Below, piece by piece: positions 28,823 to 38,290 of a DNA stretch of 64,000 bases. The number at the start of each line of letters is the position of its first letter. The stretch's first letter is position 1. The notes under the pieces were generated by a model. The model saw only the letters and a list, made by a program, of their open reading frames with translations. It searched no databases and was not told where the DNA came from. The translations under genes and the position numbers were made by a program. Source of the DNA: Nocardia mexicana NBRC 108244 (GTDB lineage Bacteria; Actinomycetota; Actinomycetes; Mycobacteriales; Mycobacteriaceae); the NCBI RefSeq assembly GCF_001613165.1, contig NZ_BDBV01000024.1, positions 174,900 to 238,899 of the forward strand, given 5' to 3'.

Positions 28823-28934
28823 GTCGAATTCTCCTGCTGCCCGAAGAGATTTCGGAATCCCCGACGGGGCCCGTATCGATTCCCTGGCGAACGTACCGCA
28901 TTTCCAGGCGCGAAATCTCCCGCGATTACGCACG

Positions 28935-28982
28935 GAGTTACGTTCCGCTTACGCCCGCCCGGCCGAGTTACATTCGATTTAC
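28935..28982. promoter_or_regulatory. Direct-repeat pair in the divergent promoter region
   Basis: Two 18-bp copies, GAGTTACGTTCCGCTTAC (28935-28952) and GAGTTACATTCGATTTAC (28965-28982), match at 14 of 18 positions and start 30 bp apart, about three helical turns. They lie in the 257-bp gap between the two divergent YbaB-like genes. Candidate operator for coordinated control of both arms; no regulator is assigned. Confidence 0.4.
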
Positions 28983-29079
28983 TCTCCGGTGTGCCGAATG
29001 GTGTTCAATTCTGTTGGGCGACAGCCGCACCGGATGCGGGGTCGCAGAATCTGCTCGACCTGAGATGCGGAGGCTTCTG

Positions 29080-29574
29080 GTGGCGAATGAATGGCTGCGG
29101 GCCGACGCCGCGATGATGATGGATGCATTGTCGGAACAAATGCAGGGAATTGCGAAGATCCAACGGGATCGGTCGCGGCTCACCGCCACCGCTACCGCGT
29201 GTCAGAAGCGGATCACGGTGACGGTCAATGCCGATGGCATTCTCATCGAGACCAGGTTCGCCGACGATATCGGCGACCTCTCCTACCCGGAGATCGCGGA
29301 GGCGATGACCGAGGCCGTGCAGGCCGCCGCCCGGAAGGCGAGCGAGGACGGCCGCCGGTTGATGGAACCGTTGCGGGAGCGCAAGTCTCGGCTGCCCCGC
29401 CTGTCCGATCTGATCGAGGGTGCGCCGGATCTGGGGTCCGCCATGCCGGTGGCGCCGCCCACCTCGGTGGCCCCGCCGAATTCGCCGGAACGGCGGTACG
29501 ACGACGAGGACACGCGTTTCGGTGATGCGGAGCAGCCGGGGCGCCGGTCGATGGTCAGCGACCACGACGAGTGA
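29080..29574 (+). CDS. YbaB/EbfC-like protein, plus-strand paralogue
   Basis: A 164-aa protein paralogous to the gene at 28361-28822. ITVTVNADGILIETRFADD matches VRITVNADGVVIETQFADD there, and the N-terminal helix aligns residue for residue (NEWLRADAAMMMDALSEQMQ against NTERMKGGLADLLDTVNGQI). GTG at 29080 is chosen because GGAGG lies 6 bases upstream and because of this alignment; an upstream frame opening at 29014 adds unrelated residues. The Pro-rich C-terminal tail is poorly conserved. It is followed after 12 bases by the 2,018-aa WXG100-type protein, so it mirrors the minus-strand pair. DNA binding is family knowledge, not shown here. Confidence 0.75.
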   Translation: MANEWLRADAAMMMDALSEQMQGIAKIQRDRSRLTATATACQKRITVTVNADGILIETRFADDIGDLSYPEIAEAMTEAVQAAARKASEDGRRLMEPLRERKSRLPRLSDLIEGAPDLGSAMPVAPPTSVAPPNSPERRYDDEDTRFGDAEQPGRRSMVSDHDE

Positions 29575-29586
29575 GGCCGTAGCGTC

Positions 29587-32500
29587 ATGGGACTGTACCT
29601 TCCGCCGGAGCTGGCCTGGCTGGGCTGGGTCGCGGGCGGCGCGTGGCCGGAGGGCGACGAGACCGAGGTCTGGGAGGTCTCGGACGCCTACAAGACTGCG
29701 GGCGCTGCGCTGCGGAAACGGATCCCGGATATCGAGGACGCCAAACGCGTGGCGGTTTCCGCCTATCCCGAGGGTACGGGCGGCGACAAGATCGCCGCGA
29801 TGTTCGACCAGCTGCTGACCGGCGACCAGTCGGTGGAAGCGCTGGCGGACTATATGGACCAGATCGCCGACGCCACCTTCGATTTCGGCACGCAGATCGA
29901 GGCCGCGAAATTGATGACGATCGTCTCGCTGATCGCGTTGGCCATCGAGATCGCCTGGGCCTGGATGTTTCCGCCGACCGCCCCCGCGGTCGAGGCGGCC
30001 GAGACCGCGGCCACCCAATTCATTCTTCGCAGGCTCGAATTGTGGTTGCAGGAACGGATTCTGGCGAAGGTGCTGTCCGTATTCGGGCAGCGGTTCGCCA
30101 ACCTCAGCAAGGGCTGGGTGATGAAGATCTTGGAGGGCGCGTTCATCTCGGGCGGGCTCAACGCGGCCGTGCAGGTCGGCCAGATCGGCGCCGGGCATCG
30201 GAAGAACTTCAACTGGAAAGAGTTCGGGGCCGCGGCGGCCGCCGGCCTCGGCGCGCCGTTCGGCATGGGGGCGGCCAACTCGATCAACAAATTCACCACG
30301 CGGTTCCTGGGGGACAAGCTGGAGAAACCATGGGTCCGGGCCGGGAACGGCGCGTTGGTCGGGATCGGCTCCAGCCCCGTGTTCGGAGCCTTCGGCGGTC
30401 TCGGTTCTGCGCTGGTCACCGGCGACTGGGCCGAGACATTCGGTAATCCGCACGGCTGGGTCGGCGGTGCGGCGCACGGCGGGATCGTCGGCGGTGTCAA
30501 GGGATTACGCGGGATCAACGGGTTCGGCAACAGGAGCTTCGAGATCAACTGGAACCCACCGAGAGACGGCTCGTCCGGGATCCCGCTCGGGCACGGTCCC
30601 AGCGATCACCTCACGACCCACGCCGAGAACGGTGGGCCGAACGCACCGCGAGGCGATGACCGGGACACCACCTTCGACAACTCCTCAGCGGCCGGAGGTC
30701 GACCGGAATCGTATGGGAACGGGCAGGATTCGCCGCTGCGCACCCACCCCGTCTCCTCGACCAGTACCCATGGCTCGGGCGGGGGCAGCGCGGGTTCGAA
30801 CGGCTCGGACAGAGACAGCGCGGGTACGAACGGCTCGGACAGAGACAGCGCGGGTTCGAACAGCTCGGGCGGGGATGGCACGGGTTCGAACAGCTCCGGC
30901 AGGGGCGGCTCGGATACCGGCAACTCGGGGATAAACAAGCAATCGCCCCTGGTGGCCACGAACGCCTACAGCGACGGCGAGTCGAGTGGTTCATCCACAT
31001 CCGCACAGCGCGGGTCGTCGCCGGGAGATCAGGCGAGACCCCTGGGTGCCGGTGGTTCGGACGGCGGCTCGCACTCCCCGTCTTCGTCACAGACGCGGTC
31101 GTCGGACGTGGGGGCAGGCCGCAACGATTCGCCTGGTTCTTCGAATCAGGCAGGAAACAGCGGCAATTCGTCCAACTCGAACGGAGCGCCGCCGCCGCGA
31201 ACATCGCCGGTGAACGTGCCCGGAGACAGCCGCACCGCGCCGGTGCCCGGCGGATCGACCGACCGTACCGCGCCCGGGACGGGCGGCCCCCGCCCGACCC
31301 CCGGGAGCGATGGTTCCGTGCGGCTGGACCGCCCACCGACATCGCAAACGTCGAAGGGCGGCATCGACACCCCGTCGCGCTCGACCACGCCGGACACGAA
31401 TATCGTTGCGGGACAGTCGTCGCGTCCGCCAGCGTCGGTATCCGAGGTGAGCTCGGTCGGCTCCGGCCAGCCTCCGCGCTCATCGGTCGTGTCGGATGTG
31501 AGTTCCGTGGGTTCGGGGCCGTCGCCGCGTTCGTCGGCGGTGTCGGATGTGAGTTCTGTTGGTTCGGGGCAGCCTGCGCGTGCGTCGGCGGTGTCGGATG
31601 TGAACTCGACGGGCTCCGGCCAGCCTCCGCGATCGTCCGCGATATCGGACGCGGGTTCGAATGGTCCGGGGCAGCCGCCACGACGATCCACCGAAGCGAA
31701 TCCCGGTGGGATGCCATCGCCGCCGCGCTCGTCCGCGCCCGACCCGGGCGCCACCCAGTCGCGACCGGTGGTGCCGAACTCGGCTTCGGGCGATGGGGCA
31801 CCGCCGTCACCACGCTCGCCTGTGACTCAGCCGGGTTCGAGTACACCCGGCCAGCCCGCGCGTCCGATAGTGCCCGAGTCACGTGGGTCGGGGCAGCCCC
31901 CGCAACGACTCTCGGAGCCGAATTCCAGTGGGGCGGGGGACACCTGGCAGCGTCCGTCCACACCGGAAGCGAATGCTGGCGGCTCGACGCCCAATTCGCG
32001 GCCGACCGGCGAGCACGGCACGGACGCGCCTACTTCGCGACCCGGCCGGGGACTGCTACCGCCTGCGGAGCATCGCCCTGCACCTCGGGCATCTGTTCCG
32101 CAGGAACGGCATTCGGAGACGAACGGGCAGCGTGGGTACGACGCTGTCGAGTTCGGCGGAACCGGTGCGCGGGCGTTCGACGGTGATCGGGAGCATCCCA
32201 ACTGGACGCGGAACGATCGGGGTGAGGTTCTGGTCACCTCGCCCGACGGCACCGAGCATGTGGTGGACAAGGACGAAAACATCGTCCTGGGGCGCCCCGA
32301 CGATCCGTCGCTGGTGAGGATCCGCCCGGATCGGTCGGTCGAATTCCTGCTCAACGATGGCAACGCCCCTGTGGGACAGCCCAGTCCGCGCGCCGACGCA
32401 GCGAGCGCACCGGGGCGCGATAACGAATTCGGCTTCGGACGCGGCGACGGCACCCGGCATACCGTGCTGTCCGACGGTTCGGTGCGGACCGAGTCGCCGG

Positions 32501-35500
32501 ACGGGTCGTGGACGATCGTCCGGCGGGACGGCGGCGCGGAGCTGCGGTCGCCCTGGGGCGACCGGACGCGATTCGAGCCGGACGGCACCGCCATCGACTC
32601 CCGGCCTGGCGACCCGACAGTAGTCACCACGCCCGACAACACCGTTCACATAGTTCCGAACGACAGGGCGGGATGGGAACGGGATGGTGACGGCACTGTC
32701 ATCGCCACCTCCCCGGACGGCACCAGGCACGTGATCGCCGCCGACGGCATCATGGTGGTGGGCCGCCCCGGCGATCCGCAGCTCATGAAGGTCGGCCCCG
32801 ACTATGCGATCGCGTTCGTCGGCCCGGACGGTACCGGTCCGGCGTCCCGCCCGGGCGCCGCCGGTTCCTCGTCGCGTATGGGCGGCGCAGCGGCCCATGG
32901 CGTGCAATCGCCGACATTCACCCGTCCGGAGCGGGTCTCGCACACGGTGCTGGGCGACGGGTCGGTGCGCACGATGTCCCCGGACGACTGGACCACGACC
33001 GTAAAGCCCGATGGGGCAATGGAATTGCTCTCACCGACCGGCGACAAGACGGTGACGAAGGCGGACGGCACCGTGGTCGAGTCCGGGCCGGGCAGCCCCA
33101 CCGTGATCACCGGTCCCGACGGGACCAAGCAGACCGTCGAGGACAACGGCGCGGTCACCGTCGAGAATTCCGACGGTACCCGGCATGTGGTGTTCGACTC
33201 CGCGGATGTGCAGGGCGGCGGGCGAACTCAGCACCCCGACGGGACGTTGATGCACCACGACCTGACAGGCACCCTGGATTTCGGGCTGCGTGATCGAATC
33301 GGCGGCCTCGACCAGGACGGTCCGCGCAAGCACGGCGTCATCCAGATGGATCGGCCGGACGGGACCGGGTTCGAGTCGTCGCCCACGAGCGTCAAGGTGT
33401 TCGACGCCGACGGCACCACCTACGAGCGGGGTCCACGCGGTTCCGTGCGCGTGACCGCGCCGAACGGGCTGACCGAGTCCCGGTCGTCCGACGGGCCGAT
33501 CGAGTTGTCCAACGGTGCGTCGCTGGAGCGGACCCCCGACGGTGTCCGGGTCGTACACACCGACGGTTCGGTCTCCGAGATCGGGCCGCGCGGAGTGTCT
33601 TTCACCGACGGCGATGGCGCGGTCCGCGGGATACGGCCGGATGGTACGGCTTTCGTCAACGATTCGTCCGGGACGGTGCGCGAGGTTCGAGGCGACGGCG
33701 CGATGCGGGTCATCGCGCCGGACGAAACCTCCTGGGGCAGCAGGCCGGACGGCACGACGTGGACGGTCGACGAAGAGAACAAGGTGCACGTTGCCGACCC
33801 CGATGGCGTCGTCGCGCCACCGATCGACCCGAAGCGCCCCTACGTCGACGGGGCCGACCTGACCGCCAAGATTAAGCCGCGTCTCCTGGCCGACGACCTC
33901 CCGCTGCCGAGCGGGTATCGGGCGCCGGACGCACCCGGAACCGAGGACTGGATCCCGCAGGGGTACGAGAACAACGAGGACCAGGACGGCGATGGACCGC
34001 CCGAATCCGATTCACACGACCGGGGTTCGCAAGAGCCCGGTCCAGACGATCGAGATTCGTACGACTGGGGTTCACGGAAGCCCTGGTCCGATCATCGGGA
34101 TCCGTCGCGTTCGGATGTCTGGGGGCGGAGGTATCCAGGGCCGGATGATCCTGGTTCGTCGGGTCCGGATGAACGAGATCTGCCGAACACCGGTTCGGGG
34201 GAGCGGGGTTCGCCGGGCTCGGACGATCGGGGGCCGGACAGCATCGGGTCACGGGGACCGGGCTCGCACTCGGAGCGGCCGCCGAATGCTTACCCGCACA
34301 ACAAGAATGCGGGCTTCAAGGGACCGGAAAGGCCTGACATCAGACCCGGCACCGGTCCCGGTGGCAACGACTCAGGCGGTCCTGGCACTTCCAGCCCGCG
34401 CGATGAAGACAACCTTGGCGATGCTGGGGATGTCGGCGGCGACTCCGGGAGTTCCGAGGACCGGCAGCCACCGCAACCTCAGCAGCCGAGCCCGGCGATG
34501 TTGGAGAGTCTGCTCCGAAATCTGCATGCCGCGGAGGGAATGGCGCCGTCACCGCCGAGTGGAAGTGGCACGCAGGGATCGCCGGACAGCTCGCGCCTCG
34601 GCAACAGTCCGCAGGCGCCTACGCCTGACAATCGCGGGGGCATCGGATCGATTGCGCCGAACGATGTTTCGAACCCGTCATCGGGCATGACACGGCCAGG
34701 CGAATCGGCCGGGCCCGCCCGGCCGGACCTGTCCACTCTGCGCGGCGCCTTCGACGAACTGGAACGCGCCCGACTCGCGGACCGCGGACCTGATGGCTCG
34801 GCGCGGCAGGAGATCTCGGATCAGTCCGGGTACCCGAAGGGGCTCGGGACCGGGGAACGCCCCGGCGCACTGCACGATTCGGGCTCGCAGGACGGGTCGA
34901 GCGCGCCGGAACGACGGGGCACATCCGAGGACGGCAGTGGGTCGGACGGTCCGGATGTGCGGAGCGACTCGGACCGGCAGCCGTCGACCGATCGGGATCG
35001 GGAACCGAAACCGGTTGGTGAAGAGAGTAATCCGGCTCGATCCGATGTCGAAGACCAACAGCGAGCGCCCGACCCGGACGGTCCTGCGCGCTCACCGCTG
35101 GCCGAGGGCGATCCGGGTACGCGGGGAACCGGAGATCAGCAGGGTGCGCCGGGAGCCGCGGATCAGCAGGGTGCGCCGGAATCCGGGGACCAGCCCGGCA
35201 GTCCGGGACATTCGCCAACACACGGAAGTCCGAATTCGCCAGAGCAGAACGGGAATTCATCTCCGGGTGGGTCGGGGACGCAGCAACCTGCCACCCCGGG
35301 ACGGGCACCCTCGATGCCGATGCAGGATGGGCACGCTCCCGCCGGGTCGTCCTCGCCGGGCACGGGTCCGCCGCCCGGTGCCGCGGCACCCGCGACACCA
35401 CCCCGTACCGCTACCGGCGCGCCGAAGAAGCCCCGCCGGGACCGCAAGAAGCCCGGCAAGCCGCGAAAGACGCCGAAATCCATGCTGATGCCCTCGCCGT

Positions 35501-35643
35501 TCGAGGCGCCCGAGCAGCGGGCCGGACCCGACGGTACCGGCGCCGATATCCCGTTCGCGCTGGGGCTTTCGACTACCGAATCCGAATCGGACAGCACCGC
35601 GCGATCGACCACGAAGACCACGAGGAGCACCAGCGATGGCTGA
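29587..35643 (+). CDS. Large WXG100/CpnT-N-type protein with PDGT repeats, no recognised toxin domain
   Basis: A 2,018-aa protein. Residues 1-330 are paralogous to the N-terminus of the giant protein (AWPEGDE, TGDQSVEALA, QIEAAKL, QIGAGHR, hydrophobic helix near 115-135), so T7SS export is likely. Residues about 340-860 are Ser/Gly/Pro-rich and disordered, with 10-residue and 17-residue tandem repeats. Residues about 870-1410 carry repeated PDGT-type beta units (VTSPDGTEHVV, ATSPDGTRHVI, TRHTVLSDGSVRT), suggesting a beta-solenoid or propeller. The rest is again disordered, with a Lys/Arg/Pro stretch near the end and the final motif GADIPFALGLS. Unlike the giant protein it has no papain, ART or protease domain that I can see. 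A surface or adhesive role is possible. The stop overlaps the next start by 8 bases. Confidence 0.8.
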   Translation: MGLYLPPELAWLGWVAGGAWPEGDETEVWEVSDAYKTAGAALRKRIPDIEDAKRVAVSAYPEGTGGDKIAAMFDQLLTGDQSVEALADYMDQIADATFDFGTQIEAAKLMTIVSLIALAIEIAWAWMFPPTAPAVEAAETAATQFILRRLELWLQERILAKVLSVFGQRFANLSKGWVMKILEGAFISGGLNAAVQVGQIGAGHRKNFNWKEFGAAAAAGLGAPFGMGAANSINKFTTRFLGDKLEKPWVRAGNGALVGIGSSPVFGAFGGLGSALVTGDWAETFGNPHGWVGGAAHGGIVGGVKGLRGINGFGNRSFEINWNPPRDGSSGIPLGHGPSDHLTTHAENGGPNAPRGDDRDTTFDNSSAAGGRPESYGNGQDSPLRTHPVSSTSTHGSGGGSAGSNGSDRDSAGTNGSDRDSAGSNSSGGDGTGSNSSGRGGSDTGNSGINKQSPLVATNAYSDGESSGSSTSAQRGSSPGDQARPLGAGGSDGGSHSPSSSQTRSSDVGAGRNDSPGSSNQAGNSGNSSNSNGAPPPRTSPVNVPGDSRTAPVPGGSTDRTAPGTGGPRPTPGSDGSVRLDRPPTSQTSKGGIDTPSRSTTPDTNIVAGQSSRPPASVSEVSSVGSGQPPRSSVVSDVSSVGSGPSPRSSAVSDVSSVGSGQPARASAVSDVNSTGSGQPPRSSAISDAGSNGPGQPPRRSTEANPGGMPSPPRSSAPDPGATQSRPVVPNSASGDGAPPSPRSPVTQPGSSTPGQPARPIVPESRGSGQPPQRLSEPNSSGAGDTWQRPSTPEANAGGSTPNSRPTGEHGTDAPTSRPGRGLLPPAEHRPAPRASVPQERHSETNGQRGYDAVEFGGTGARAFDGDREHPNWTRNDRGEVLVTSPDGTEHVVDKDENIVLGRPDDPSLVRIRPDRSVEFLLNDGNAPVGQPSPRADAASAPGRDNEFGFGRGDGTRHTVLSDGSVRTESPDGSWTIVRRDGGAELRSPWGDRTRFEPDGTAIDSRPGDPTVVTTPDNTVHIVPNDRAGWERDGDGTVIATSPDGTRHVIAADGIMVVGRPGDPQLMKVGPDYAIAFVGPDGTGPASRPGAAGSSSRMGGAAAHGVQSPTFTRPERVSHTVLGDGSVRTMSPDDWTTTVKPDGAMELLSPTGDKTVTKADGTVVESGPGSPTVITGPDGTKQTVEDNGAVTVENSDGTRHVVFDSADVQGGGRTQHPDGTLMHHDLTGTLDFGLRDRIGGLDQDGPRKHGVIQMDRPDGTGFESSPTSVKVFDADGTTYERGPRGSVRVTAPNGLTESRSSDGPIELSNGASLERTPDGVRVVHTDGSVSEIGPRGVSFTDGDGAVRGIRPDGTAFVNDSSGTVREVRGDGAMRVIAPDETSWGSRPDGTTWTVDEENKVHVADPDGVVAPPIDPKRPYVDGADLTAKIKPRLLADDLPLPSGYRAPDAPGTEDWIPQGYENNEDQDGDGPPESDSHDRGSQEPGPDDRDSYDWGSRKPWSDHRDPSRSDVWGRRYPGPDDPGSSGPDERDLPNTGSGERGSPGSDDRGPDSIGSRGPGSHSERPPNAYPHNKNAGFKGPERPDIRPGTGPGGNDSGGPGTSSPRDEDNLGDAGDVGGDSGSSEDRQPPQPQQPSPAMLESLLRNLHAAEGMAPSPPSGSGTQGSPDSSRLGNSPQAPTPDNRGGIGSIAPNDVSNPSSGMTRPGESAGPARPDLSTLRGAFDELERARLADRGPDGSARQEISDQSGYPKGLGTGERPGALHDSGSQDGSSAPERRGTSEDGSGSDGPDVRSDSDRQPSTDRDREPKPVGEESNPARSDVEDQQRAPDPDGPARSPLAEGDPGTRGTGDQQGAPGAADQQGAPESGDQPGSPGHSPTHGSPNSPEQNGNSSPGGSGTQQPATPGRAPSMPMQDGHAPAGSSSPGTGPPPGAAAPATPPRTATGAPKKPRRDRKKPGKPRKTPKSMLMPSPFEAPEQRAGPDGTGADIPFALGLSTTESESDSTARSTTKTTRSTSDG
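30787..30906 (+). repeat. 30-bp tandem repeat, four copies
   Basis: Units start at 30787, 30817, 30847 and 30877. The first three are nearly identical (AGCGCGGGTTCGAACGGCTC and so on); the fourth is diverged. They encode a Ser/Gly/Asn/Asp 10-residue repeat in the linker of the 2,018-aa protein and could vary in number between strains. Confidence 0.75.
31438..31692 (+). repeat. 51-bp tandem repeat, five copies
   Basis: Units start at 31438, 31489, 31540, 31591 and 31642 and encode a 17-residue unit such as VSDVSSVGSGQPPRSSA (residues 618-702 of the 2,018-aa protein). The copies keep the S-D-V-S-S-V-G-S-G core with decreasing identity toward the 3' end. Confidence 0.75.
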
Positions 35644-38290
35644 CGAGAAAAAAGACGATAAGCAGAAGCTCGACAATACGACCGATCAGGCCCGCAACGA
35701 CTGGAAGAACCTGCGCTCGAAGGCAGACAAGAGGCAGCTTCGGGTCGACCGACTGAAGGTCGAACCGGCGGTTTTCGCCGCGTGTACCAAGGCGTGCCAC
35801 GACATGATCGGAAAACTGAAGTGGTACATGGATTACATCAAGGGCGACAAGGTAATGACCGAGATGCAGGAACTTTCCAATGAAAGGGGTGGGGTCGAGC
35901 TGACCCACCGTTTCCGGCGGAAAGGCGCCGACGTCCTCAACGCCATGGACACCATGGTGTGGATCATGGAGGACATGGGGGACACATTCATGAGTGCGTA
36001 CAAGAATTACGCCGCGAACGAAGGGAAATCGGCCGACGAATTCGCTGATCTGGACCTGCAGCCGGGGAAGGTAGCCCCGGTCAAGCCGGGTGATCCGCCG
36101 AAGGAATGGAGCCCCGCCCGGGAGGACAAGAACCCCGACGCCCTGGCCCCACCGACCGGCGCTGAGAACGGCCAGCCGATTACCGCCGAAGACGCTAGCG
36201 GTTGGAGTTTCGACACGTTCTACGAGTTCGGGAAGTCGCTGGAAGGAGCCGACTGGAGGACGAGTGAGGCGGGCACCAAATTCAGCTGGGTAGCCGGAAA
36301 ACTGAGCGGCGATATCACCGACTTGAACGGTCACCTCAATCGAGTCAAGGCCGACATGTGGGAAGGTGACGGTTCGAAGGAAGCGGGCGATGCTATCAGG
36401 CGCTTCACCGAAGGCTCGCTGACCTTCGCCAACAGTCTCACAGCCCTGGGTAACGATCTGAAGTATTGTTCGCAGTGGCTGTTCACCATGTGGAAGCACA
36501 CACCCGATTGCAGATGGTCCGAAGATGCCAACGCGAGCTGTGTCAAGGAAAAATGGCTCAGTGATTATCGTTCGACCTACAGCTCCACCTATGTTCCGGG
36601 TATCAATGGCGCCGTGGCGGCGATGCCGACCGTTGCCGTGACCGGTACCGTCGCCAAGCAGCCGCCGCCACCGCCGCCGGAGGACAAGAACAAAGATAAG
36701 GGAAACGGCAACGGAAATGGTAACAACAACGGCAACGGCAACGGGAACAAGAACGGCAATGGAAACAATGACGAAAAGAACAAGAACAGCGGGAATGGGA
36801 ACGGCAATAATAACGGCAACGTAGATAAGAACAGCCCGGAGTACAAGGCCGGGTATCAAGACGGCTACAAGCAGGGCCAGAACGACGCCGGTGGAAAGAA
36901 CGGCGGAAACAACAACGGCGGCGGAAACAACAACGGCGGGGGCAGCGGCAATGGCCCGGGTGGCCAGGGCAACGGTCCGGGTGGCCAAGGCAAGGGTCCC
37001 GGCGGCGAGGGCCCGGGCGGCCAGGGCAAAGGTTCGGGCGGCGATGGTTCGGGCGGCCAGGGTAACGGCCCCGGTGGCGAGGGTTCGCGCGGGCAAGGCC
37101 AGGGTCCGGGTGACGGTCCCGGCGGCCAAGGCGGCGGAAAAGGCCAGGGCGACAACGGCGGTCAGGGCAACGGGAATGTCGACAAGAACAGCCCCCACTA
37201 CAAGGGCGGCTATGAGGACGGCTACAAGCAGGGCCTCGGAGACGTCGGCGGCAACAACAAAGGCGCCGGAATTCCGGGGGACCAGAACCCTTACACCGGT
37301 GGGAGCGGTGGTCCCCTCGGGAACCAGGGCGAGGGGAACAACAATCAGTCGAAGGTTCAGCAGCCGTGGAACCCGGTTACGAAGGACCCCGGCGGCCAGA
37401 AGTCTCCCGTGCCGCCGCCGACACCGGGATCGCCCAAGGATCTGCTGAATCAGCTGATGCAGGGCAAGAATCCGCTGAAGGATCTGAGCCCGGAGGCCTT
37501 GCAGAAGATCGGGTCGGAGCTGCTCGGCGGCCTCAGCCCGGATCTGCTGAAACAGATGAGCCCGGAGGCGCTGCAGAAGCTGGGCTCGGATCTGCTGCAG
37601 GGCTTGGATCCGAAGGAGCTGCAGAAGATCGGCTCGGACATCATGGGTGGCCTCGGCCCCGACGGGCTGAAGAACCTCAGTCCAGAAGCGCTGCGAAATT
37701 TGAGCCCGGAAACGCTACAGAACCTGGGGCACAGCCTGAGTCAGAACCAGGGCGGCGCGGATCTGCTCAAGACCTTGACCGATGGGTTCAAGAGCGTCGT
37801 CGAAACCGTCACGAAGGCGGGTACCGACGCGATCGCCGGGCTGGCGAATACCGGAATGGTCGGCATTCCGGGCATCGCCGATCCGCAGAACATCCCCAAC
37901 CTCGGTGATATTCCGAGTCCCCAGGACCTCGCGACCGCGCTCGCCGGTGGAAGCGGTGGTGGCGGCGCCGGGATCCCCGCGGGCGGCGGCGCCAGCGGCG
38001 GGGGCGACGTGCATTCGCCGCTCGCCGCCTCCGTGCCCGCGGATTCGTCGAAGCTGTTCCCGCGGGCGGGAATTCAGGATAGTCCGGTCGGCATGCCTAC
38101 CGCGCCTGCCACGCCGCCCGGCGGTAGCACCCCGGGCGGAATGCCAATGGGTGGCATGCCGCCCGGCGGGGCGGGCGGGCAGAACGGCGGGGGCGAGCAC
38201 AAGCGGGGCAAATTCCTCGACACGGTCAGCAATTTCGATGAGATCGTCGGGCCGGATGTCGATCGGGTGCGGCCGGTGATCGAGCCGTGA
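35636..38290 (+). CDS. ESX-associated Gly/Asn-rich protein with WXG motif
   Basis: An 884-aa protein beginning inside the end of the previous gene, with AGGAG upstream. The N-terminal 330 residues are helical and contain a W-x-G turn (Trp242-Glu-Gly244, MWEGDG), as in ESX substrates. A hexaproline stretch at about 342 opens a disordered Asn/Gly/Lys-rich segment. Two copies of a 20-residue motif, NVDKNSPEYKAGYQDGYKQG (from 395) and its relative (from 514), flank a collagen-like GPGGQG region. Residues about 612-705 repeat SPEALQKIGS-type units of 8 and 16 residues. The C-terminus is Pro/Gly/Met-rich. The layout resembles EspB/EspE-like secreted ESX partners, but I cannot name a family. An EspG-like gene follows with a 4-base overlap, so this may be its client. 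Confidence 0.75.
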   Translation: MADEKKDDKQKLDNTTDQARNDWKNLRSKADKRQLRVDRLKVEPAVFAACTKACHDMIGKLKWYMDYIKGDKVMTEMQELSNERGGVELTHRFRRKGADVLNAMDTMVWIMEDMGDTFMSAYKNYAANEGKSADEFADLDLQPGKVAPVKPGDPPKEWSPAREDKNPDALAPPTGAENGQPITAEDASGWSFDTFYEFGKSLEGADWRTSEAGTKFSWVAGKLSGDITDLNGHLNRVKADMWEGDGSKEAGDAIRRFTEGSLTFANSLTALGNDLKYCSQWLFTMWKHTPDCRWSEDANASCVKEKWLSDYRSTYSSTYVPGINGAVAAMPTVAVTGTVAKQPPPPPPEDKNKDKGNGNGNGNNNGNGNGNKNGNGNNDEKNKNSGNGNGNNNGNVDKNSPEYKAGYQDGYKQGQNDAGGKNGGNNNGGGNNNGGGSGNGPGGQGNGPGGQGKGPGGEGPGGQGKGSGGDGSGGQGNGPGGEGSRGQGQGPGDGPGGQGGGKGQGDNGGQGNGNVDKNSPHYKGGYEDGYKQGLGDVGGNNKGAGIPGDQNPYTGGSGGPLGNQGEGNNNQSKVQQPWNPVTKDPGGQKSPVPPPTPGSPKDLLNQLMQGKNPLKDLSPEALQKIGSELLGGLSPDLLKQMSPEALQKLGSDLLQGLDPKELQKIGSDIMGGLGPDGLKNLSPEALRNLSPETLQNLGHSLSQNQGGADLLKTLTDGFKSVVETVTKAGTDAIAGLANTGMVGIPGIADPQNIPNLGDIPSPQDLATALAGGSGGGGAGIPAGGGASGGGDVHSPLAASVPADSSKLFPRAGIQDSPVGMPTAPATPPGGSTPGGMPMGGMPPGGAGGQNGGGEHKRGKFLDTVSNFDEIVGPDVDRVRPVIEP
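36946..37185 (+). repeat. Gly-rich GPGGQG-type repeat tract
   Basis: A run of short units encoding GPGGQGN, GPGGQGK and GPGGEG with many near-identical 12-24-bp pieces, between the two 20-residue motif copies of the 884-aa protein. Such tracts are prone to length change. Confidence 0.65.

Noticed and set aside
36946..37185. CRISPR-like regular repeats
   Set aside because: The repeats are coding Gly/Pro/Gln tracts with irregular spacing, no conserved spacer structure and no cas genes nearby.
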